In this document: positions 6,991 to 10,331 of the stretch, one piece after another
Numbering within the stretch: position 1 is the stretch's first letter
Layout: every line of letters begins with the position of its first letter
Assembly (NCBI GenBank): GCA_016282555.1
Contig: JAEEKU010000177.1
Location: forward strand, 1 to 10,331
Reading direction: 5' to 3'
DNA: 10,331 nt
DNA from: Methanomassiliicoccaceae archaeon
GTDB lineage: Archaea > Thermoplasmatota > Thermoplasmata > Methanomassiliicoccales > Methanomethylophilaceae
The notes under the pieces: model-generated
Seen by the model: only the letters and a program-made list of their open reading frames with translations
What the model was told of the DNA's origin: nothing
Databases searched by the model: none
Position numbers and translations under genes: made by a program

Positions 6991-7886
6991 TCCGGCCGGC
7001 GGTTTTCGAAGACGCCGCAGCGCTCGCTGAAAATTCCGCCGGGGACCTTCTGGCTTTCGTATCCGGAGAGATATGCTCCGACGCCCGCGGGGAGTACCTG
7101 AGCGCGGAGCGCGTCTCTCTGATCAGCGAGAACTCTGTAGGAATATGCGTCTCCTACGCGGAGGGAGGAACTTATCCGTCCGAAAAGGACAAGGCCTTTT
7201 TCCTCTCCGTATTCCGGTCAGGGATCCTGATGGTCGTCGATCCCTTCGACGAAACAATAGCGTTTTACGTGCGCGAAGGCGGAGATATAAGAAAAGCGTC
7301 CGCCGTCCTGAGCGAGCGATCACACCCAGATCGCGTGGCGCTTGCGCATATCCTCTTCCTTGATGTTTCCCCGTTCCATTATCTCGCATACCAGGCACTC
7401 GAAGAATATATGAGCCGAAGTCTCGAAGGCGGAGCCCAGCGGAAGGGAGTCGGTGTTTTCGGGAAGGCTGAAAAGAATGACGGCGTCGGATACTCTGGCG
7501 AGCTCGCTGTCCGGCGTGGCGGTAAGGGAGATCACCCTGGTCCCGATGCGTCCGGTGATGAGGGCGGTCTGGACCACGGAGGAGGTTTTCCCGGTGTTCG
7601 AAAGCAGAATTATCAGATCGTCTCTGGTGGTTATGGGGGTGGTCATCTCCCCGATGAAGTGGACGTCGAATCCGAGCTGCACCAGGCGCACGGCGAAGAG
7701 CTGTCCCACGAGCCCGGATCTCCCGGAGCCGTAGATGAATATGCGGCGGCTTTCGAAAATGGCGTCGAGCAGCATCTTCACCGATCCGGGACTGACGGAT
7801 CTGACGGATTTCCCGCAGATTTCCGTTATTGCATCGAAAGTCTCGCTGATTCTGTTCATTGGTTTTTACGCTCTTCTTCGCTTTAG
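6954..7886 (+). CDS. JAB/MPN-like domain protein with a lost JAMM metal site; frame runs on antisense to hxlB
   Basis: Residues ~11-120 look like a JAB/MPN domain: an N-terminal helix, DLLAFVSGEI, then YAEGGTYPSEKD and ILMVVDPFDETIAFYV, as in JAB proteins (PSxxD... VVDPxxGxIAFY). Aligned to the JAMM motif HxHx7SxxD, the two histidines are Val66 and Tyr68 (VSY for HSH), while Ser76 and Asp79 remain, and the upstream Glu is Asp31. It should be catalytically dead, probably a binding module like eukaryotic MPN- proteins. The GTG at 6954 overlaps the preceding small gene by 37 bases and no better start is seen. The recognisable domain ends near base 7319, but there is no stop; the frame reads to TAG 7884-7886, wholly antisense to hxlB. 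The last ~190 residues are probably not real protein. Confidence 0.6.
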   Translation: MGKRLGTHADAVIRPAVFEDAAALAENSAGDLLAFVSGEICSDARGEYLSAERVSLISENSVGICVSYAEGGTYPSEKDKAFFLSVFRSGILMVVDPFDETIAFYVREGGDIRKASAVLSERSHPDRVALAHILFLDVSPFHYLAYQALEEYMSRSLEGGAQRKGVGVFGKAEKNDGVGYSGELAVRRGGKGDHPGPDASGDEGGLDHGGGFPGVRKQNYQIVSGGYGGGHLPDEVDVESELHQAHGEELSHEPGSPGAVDEYAAAFENGVEQHLHRSGTDGSDGFPADFRYCIESLADSVHWFLRSSSL

Positions 7887-8871
7887 CGACTTTTTTGGTA
7901 AGAACTCTCTCGTGGATGATCCTCATGTACATTGCGTCATGCTCGAGCAGAGGGGATGTGGATATGATCGTGGCGTCGGGCTTCATCTCGGTGAGGGCTT
8001 CGGCCAGATAGTCGAACTTGATGTCCCCCTTCTTGATGGGAGTGAGTCTCTTCTCGTCTCCGTCGCCGTATTCCACTCCGGCGAACGCGGTGTGGTACTT
8101 TCCCCCGCAGTACGGTTTCACGGATTCCAGAAGGTTCTTGAAGTCGTCCGTGTCCATCAGGGAGCCGTTGGTTCTGGAGTGGTGGTGCGAGAAATTGACT
8201 ACGGGAACCACGAGTTTGGGGAACTCCTCGCAGAGATCCAGTATCTGATCCAGCGATCCGAATACTTCCTGCTGCCCGGTTATCTCCACGCCCAGACGGG
8301 GCTTGATCTTGTTGTCCTTCCACCAGCCGCCTATATAATCCAGGCATTCGTAGATCGTGTTGTCCACGGTTTCGCGGTCCCTGTCTTTGTAGATTCCGAG
8401 ACTGGTGACCACGATATCTCCTTTCAGAGCGTTTATGACTACCGCAGCGTTCTGGATGCTTCCTATGCAGGAATCGGAGAGCACCTCGTCCCCGAGATCC
8501 ATGTAGTAAGGGGTGTGGATCGAGAGCTTCACGTCCAGATGCTTAGCGAGATCCCCTATGGATTCCAGCTCGCCGAACGTGCTGACCACGCTGGTGGACT
8601 GCATCGTTATGAGATCGTCGGCGTCATCGATGGGCTCCTCCGGATCGTATATGATCTCTTCGTCCCTGTAGATTCCCACGACGAAATCGGAGGTGATGTC
8701 TTTGAATCCCAGACCGATCTCGTCGATTTCCGGGGCCCGCACGTCAGTTATCGGCCTGACCATCTGTACTTCCAGCGCGCTGAGGCTCAGGTTGTGAACA
8801 TCTCCGATACCGTCCTGTAGGGTACGGCCTTTGCAAGAAAGCGGGATTCCCGCCGGACCGAATCTTATCAT
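7123..8871 (-). CDS. Endonuclease IV-like TIM-barrel protein; frame runs on through hxlB
   Basis: Residues 1 to ~335 form an AP endonuclease 2/xylose-isomerase-like TIM barrel, starting MIRFGPAGIPLSCKG. Candidate metal ligands of the endonuclease IV type are present: His119 (SIHTPYY), Glu196 (GVEITG), the His229-231 cluster in NFSHHHS, His260 (KYHTAF) and Glu310-His311 (SPLLEHD). A role in abasic-site repair, or another metal-dependent reaction, is inferred from family. ATG 8871 is chosen over ATG 8898 because homologous proteins begin this way and the TATA-like box at 8898-8905 fits the later start. The recognisable protein ends in HERVLTKKVAKAKK near base 7870, yet no stop follows. The frame passes the hxlB ATG one base out of phase and reads Arg-rich nonsense to 7123. 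One extra A in the A5 run at 7863-7867 would create a TGA overlapping the hxlB ATG. Confidence 0.8.
   Translation of the reverse strand: MIRFGPAGIPLSCKGRTLQDGIGDVHNLSLSALEVQMVRPITDVRAPEIDEIGLGFKDITSDFVVGIYRDEEIIYDPEEPIDDADDLITMQSTSVVSTFGELESIGDLAKHLDVKLSIHTPYYMDLGDEVLSDSCIGSIQNAAVVINALKGDIVVTSLGIYKDRDRETVDNTIYECLDYIGGWWKDNKIKPRLGVEITGQQEVFGSLDQILDLCEEFPKLVVPVVNFSHHHSRTNGSLMDTDDFKNLLESVKPYCGGKYHTAFAGVEYGDGDEKRLTPIKKGDIKFDYLAEALTEMKPDATIISTSPLLEHDAMYMRIIHERVLTKKVAKAKKSVKTNEQNQRDFRCNNGNLREIRQIRQSRIGEDAARRHFRKPPHIHLRLREIRARGTALRRAPGAARIRRPLHRGDDHPHNHQRRSDNSAFEHRENLLRGPDRPHHRTHRDQGDLPYRHAGQRARQSIRRRHSFQPSRKHRLPSAGLRLRDFGSYILRVPGMRDNGTGKHQGRGYAQAPRDLGVIARSGRRTLFLYLRLRARKTLLFRRRDRRPSGSLTGIRRGKRPCPFRTDKFLPPRRRRIFLQSSR
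7320..7859 (-). CDS. hxlB: 6-phospho-3-hexuloisomerase
   Basis: A 179-residue SIS-domain enzyme that interconverts D-arabino-hex-3-ulose 6-phosphate and fructose 6-phosphate. In archaea it usually works in the reverse ribulose monophosphate route, making ribulose 5-phosphate for nucleotides (releasing formaldehyde) in organisms lacking an oxidative pentose phosphate pathway. Visible features: FIYGSGRSGLVG (41-52) phosphate loop, GEMTTP (70-75), LLSNTGKT (85-92) second sugar-phosphate loop, SLPLGSAFE (138-146), and a C-terminal RHA (174-176), close to the RHANL end of characterised PHI proteins. Length is standard. It lies downstream of the TIM-barrel gene on the same strand, six bases after an out-of-frame TAA, and is probably co-transcribed with it. 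The partner hexulose-6-phosphate synthase is not in the window. The 3' end converges with the JAB-like gene. Confidence 0.92.
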   Translation of the reverse strand: MNRISETFDAITEICGKSVRSVSPGSVKMLLDAIFESRRIFIYGSGRSGLVGQLFAVRLVQLGFDVHFIGEMTTPITTRDDLIILLSNTGKTSSVVQTALITGRIGTRVISLTATPDSELARVSDAVILFSLPENTDSLPLGSAFETSAHIFFECLVCEIMERGNIKEEDMRKRHAIWV

Positions 8872-8897
8872 GGGATCGGACGGGAATGTTTGCAGCA

Positions 8898-8905
8898 TTA
8901 TTAAT
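8898..8905 (-). promoter_or_regulatory. TATA-like box for the TIM-barrel/hxlB unit
   Basis: On the minus strand this reads ATTAATAA, centred about 30 bases upstream of ATG 8871. Transcription would begin near 8876, leaving a leader of about five bases. Confidence 0.5.
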
Positions 8906-8951
8906 CATTGATGGTCTGGATTCGCGGTCCGCGTCTGGCGTTTCTTCGCAT

Positions 8952-8987
8952 ACATTAAAAGCACGGGAGCCGATTTCAGAGGGGAGG
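8952..8987 (+). promoter_or_regulatory. TATA-like box and ribosome site of the surface-protein gene
   Basis: ACATTAAAAG at 8952-8961 is a TATA-like box and GGGGAGG at 8981-8987 is a strong ribosome site ending six bases before ATG 8994. The predicted transcript start falls near 8983, so the leader would be very short. The 122-base gap 8872-8993 therefore holds two divergent promoters and nothing else I can recognise. Confidence 0.45.
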
Positions 8988-8993
8988 CCCGCT

Positions 8994-10331
8994 ATGAAAA
9001 GACTGATCGCAATTCTCATGACAGCCCTGATGGTACTGTCATCACTGGCTGCGTTATCTTCGGACGAGGCGTCGGCGGACGCGCCCCGCGAAACCGCGCC
9101 CGTGCCCGAACCAGCCGATTATCTCTACGTCCTGTCGACGGATCCGAGCAATATATCCGTCGAGGGCGTCAAAGCATCCGTGAACGGTTCCGCGCTGAGC
9201 GCCGTTTACGCATCGACCAATACCAACACGAGAGTCATCTCCGATTTCTGGAATTTCGATCCCGAGACGGGAATGGGTCCGTTCAATTCGTTCTACGCCG
9301 CGGTGAACATAACGGACGGCACCGGAACCGATAACGGCGAGAAGCAGCTGAATCATCACGAGGGTACGGTAGCGTTCGTTCTGGATCCGGAAAATCTCGG
9401 CAAGACGCTCAAGGGTACCGAGTTTCAGGGCAAATACAACATAATGCTGATCATTCCCGCCGTTTACTGGAAATCCGACGGTTCCAATCTTTACCTTTCC
9501 AGCTCCCCCAGCTATACCGCGGGCGGAACGGTCTTCTCCGGGATGACCGCATACGCGCATTCCGCCGGTTACGACAAAGGCCATTACGAGCTTTATCCGT
9601 ATATCGGAATCGGCGTTTACGAGGCTTCGTTCGACAGCGGTCTGCTTCTGTCCGTAAGCGACGCAATGCCGGCCACGAACACTTCCCGGGAGGATTTCAT
9701 GGGATATGCGAGCAGTCTCGTTCCGGCGCCCGGTTCGGACTACCAGCTGTGGAATTTCTACCAGTGGACTCTGTACAAAATGATGTCTTATGCGGTCATG
9801 GGAACCAAAAATTCCCAGGCGCTGCTGGGAGACGGCCCCGCAGTCGGTTCGGCTGCTTCCCGGACCGGTTACGCCGACCGTCTCGGACCGTACGAGCCCG
9901 GGACCAGTTTCTATTCCAAAATGTTTCTGGAGAACGCCTGGGGTTCCGTTTCGGAGTTTTTAGGCGATACATACATCTCGGACAGCCAGCTCTATGCGGG
10001 AGCAGCTCCCGGAGGACTGGGATATCCGCAGAGTTCCGGCGTATATCTTCCCGATTCCGGATGGATAACTTCCGCGAGTTCCAGCTCCGAGTTCTGGGAT
10101 TTCCCCGCCGCTACGGGCAGCGTCGATTACCTCAATTTCAAAAATCCCGGGGATTACGTGTTCGCCGATACGGGACGGTGCGTGCTGACCGTCGGAGGAA
10201 ACTGGGGCAACGAAAGAATGGCCGGAATAAGCTCGCTTTACGCCGCAAACGGCGTACATCCCTGGTTCCCCAACACCGGAGCGCGTCTCGCGTACATAAT
10301 GTCGGAGGACGCGCTTTCTCCCGATTATTAC
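8994..10331 (+). CDS. Secreted or surface protein (3' partial)
   Basis: The frame is open for 446 codons to the last base of the window with no stop, so the C-terminus and any anchor are unseen. It opens with a clear Sec signal peptide: MKRL, a hydrophobic core to about residue 21 (AILMTALMVLSSLAAL), then SSDEASADA with likely cleavage near residue 29, followed by a Pro/Glu-rich linker. The mature part is rich in Ser, Tyr, Gly, Asn and Trp, has a single Cys in view (residue ~402) and few Lys, typical of extracellular beta-rich proteins. Several potential N-glycosylation sites (such as NGS, NIT, NTS) are present. I do not recognise a domain family. A large adhesin-like or cell-envelope protein is plausible. 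The strong GGGGAGG site fixes the start. It is divergent from the TIM-barrel gene. Confidence 0.85.
   Translation, partial: MKRLIAILMTALMVLSSLAALSSDEASADAPRETAPVPEPADYLYVLSTDPSNISVEGVKASVNGSALSAVYASTNTNTRVISDFWNFDPETGMGPFNSFYAAVNITDGTGTDNGEKQLNHHEGTVAFVLDPENLGKTLKGTEFQGKYNIMLIIPAVYWKSDGSNLYLSSSPSYTAGGTVFSGMTAYAHSAGYDKGHYELYPYIGIGVYEASFDSGLLLSVSDAMPATNTSREDFMGYASSLVPAPGSDYQLWNFYQWTLYKMMSYAVMGTKNSQALLGDGPAVGSAASRTGYADRLGPYEPGTSFYSKMFLENAWGSVSEFLGDTYISDSQLYAGAAPGGLGYPQSSGVYLPDSGWITSASSSSEFWDFPAATGSVDYLNFKNPGDYVFADTGRCVLTVGGNWGNERMAGISSLYAANGVHPWFPNTGARLAYIMSEDALSPDYY

Noticed and set aside
6954..7900. Pyrrolysine-type UAG readthrough as the cause of the run-on frames
   Set aside because: The run-ons contain no in-frame TAG at the natural protein ends; stops are simply missing. 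Reading the TAG at 7884 would add only four codons before TAA.
7891..7900. Programmed -1 frameshift at the A6 run near the end of the TIM-barrel gene
   Set aside because: The A run is not in the phase needed for an X XXY YYZ slippery heptamer and no downstream structure is obvious.
7735..8820. A 361-codon plus-strand frame opposite the TIM-barrel gene
   Set aside because: It is antisense to a conserved domain with metal-site motifs, and its translation shows no family features.
1..10331. tRNA, rRNA, CRISPR or insertion-sequence features
   Set aside because: No cloverleaf, spaced direct repeats, transposase frame or terminal inverted repeats were seen; nearly all bases are accounted for by protein genes.

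Overview
This 10.3 kb window looks archaeal, most likely a Thermoplasmata methanogen of the Methanomassiliicoccales type. The pointers are a DUF2116 zinc-ribbon protein, 6-phospho-3-hexuloisomerase, TATA-like boxes with very short or no 5' leaders, archaeal GGTGA/GGAGG ribosome sites, an oligo-T terminator, and a secreted protein with a Ser/Asp/Ala-rich signal peptide end. The lineage is an inference. Coding density is very high, codons are GC-rich, and no RNA gene, IS element or CRISPR array was seen.

Bases 1-3370 (+) hold a metal-chelate or cobalamin-type ABC importer. It comprises the end of a substrate-binding protein with tandemly duplicated domains, a hairpin/oligo-T terminator, a FecCD/BtuC-like permease, and a BtuD/FepC-like ATPase overlapping the permease stop. 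Bases 3285-6418 (+) hold a 776-residue fusion of a LarA-type nickel-pincer racemase domain to a two-cluster ferredoxin module and two complete CCG (HdrB/GlpC-type) domains. It is coupled by ATGA to folP (dihydropteroate synthase). A small zinc-ribbon membrane protein on the minus strand overlaps the folP end.

Bases 6718-7320 (+) encode an unusual pair: a 90-residue protein resembling a ubiquitin-like beta-grasp fold, and an overlapping gene for a JAB/MPN-like domain whose JAMM metal site is destroyed (HSH replaced by VSY, Glu by Asp) while the Ser and Asp remain. Convergent to it (minus strand, 8871 down to 7320) is a two-gene unit: an endonuclease IV-like TIM-barrel protein followed by hxlB. 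Divergent from this unit, from 8994 to the window end, runs the start of a large secreted or surface protein.

A recurring oddity is that three genes (the ABC ATPase, the JAB-like gene and the TIM-barrel gene) have no stop codon where the recognisable protein ends. Their frames run on into, or antisense to, the next gene. Coordinates for these three go to the actual stop codon; the evidence says where the recognisable part ends.
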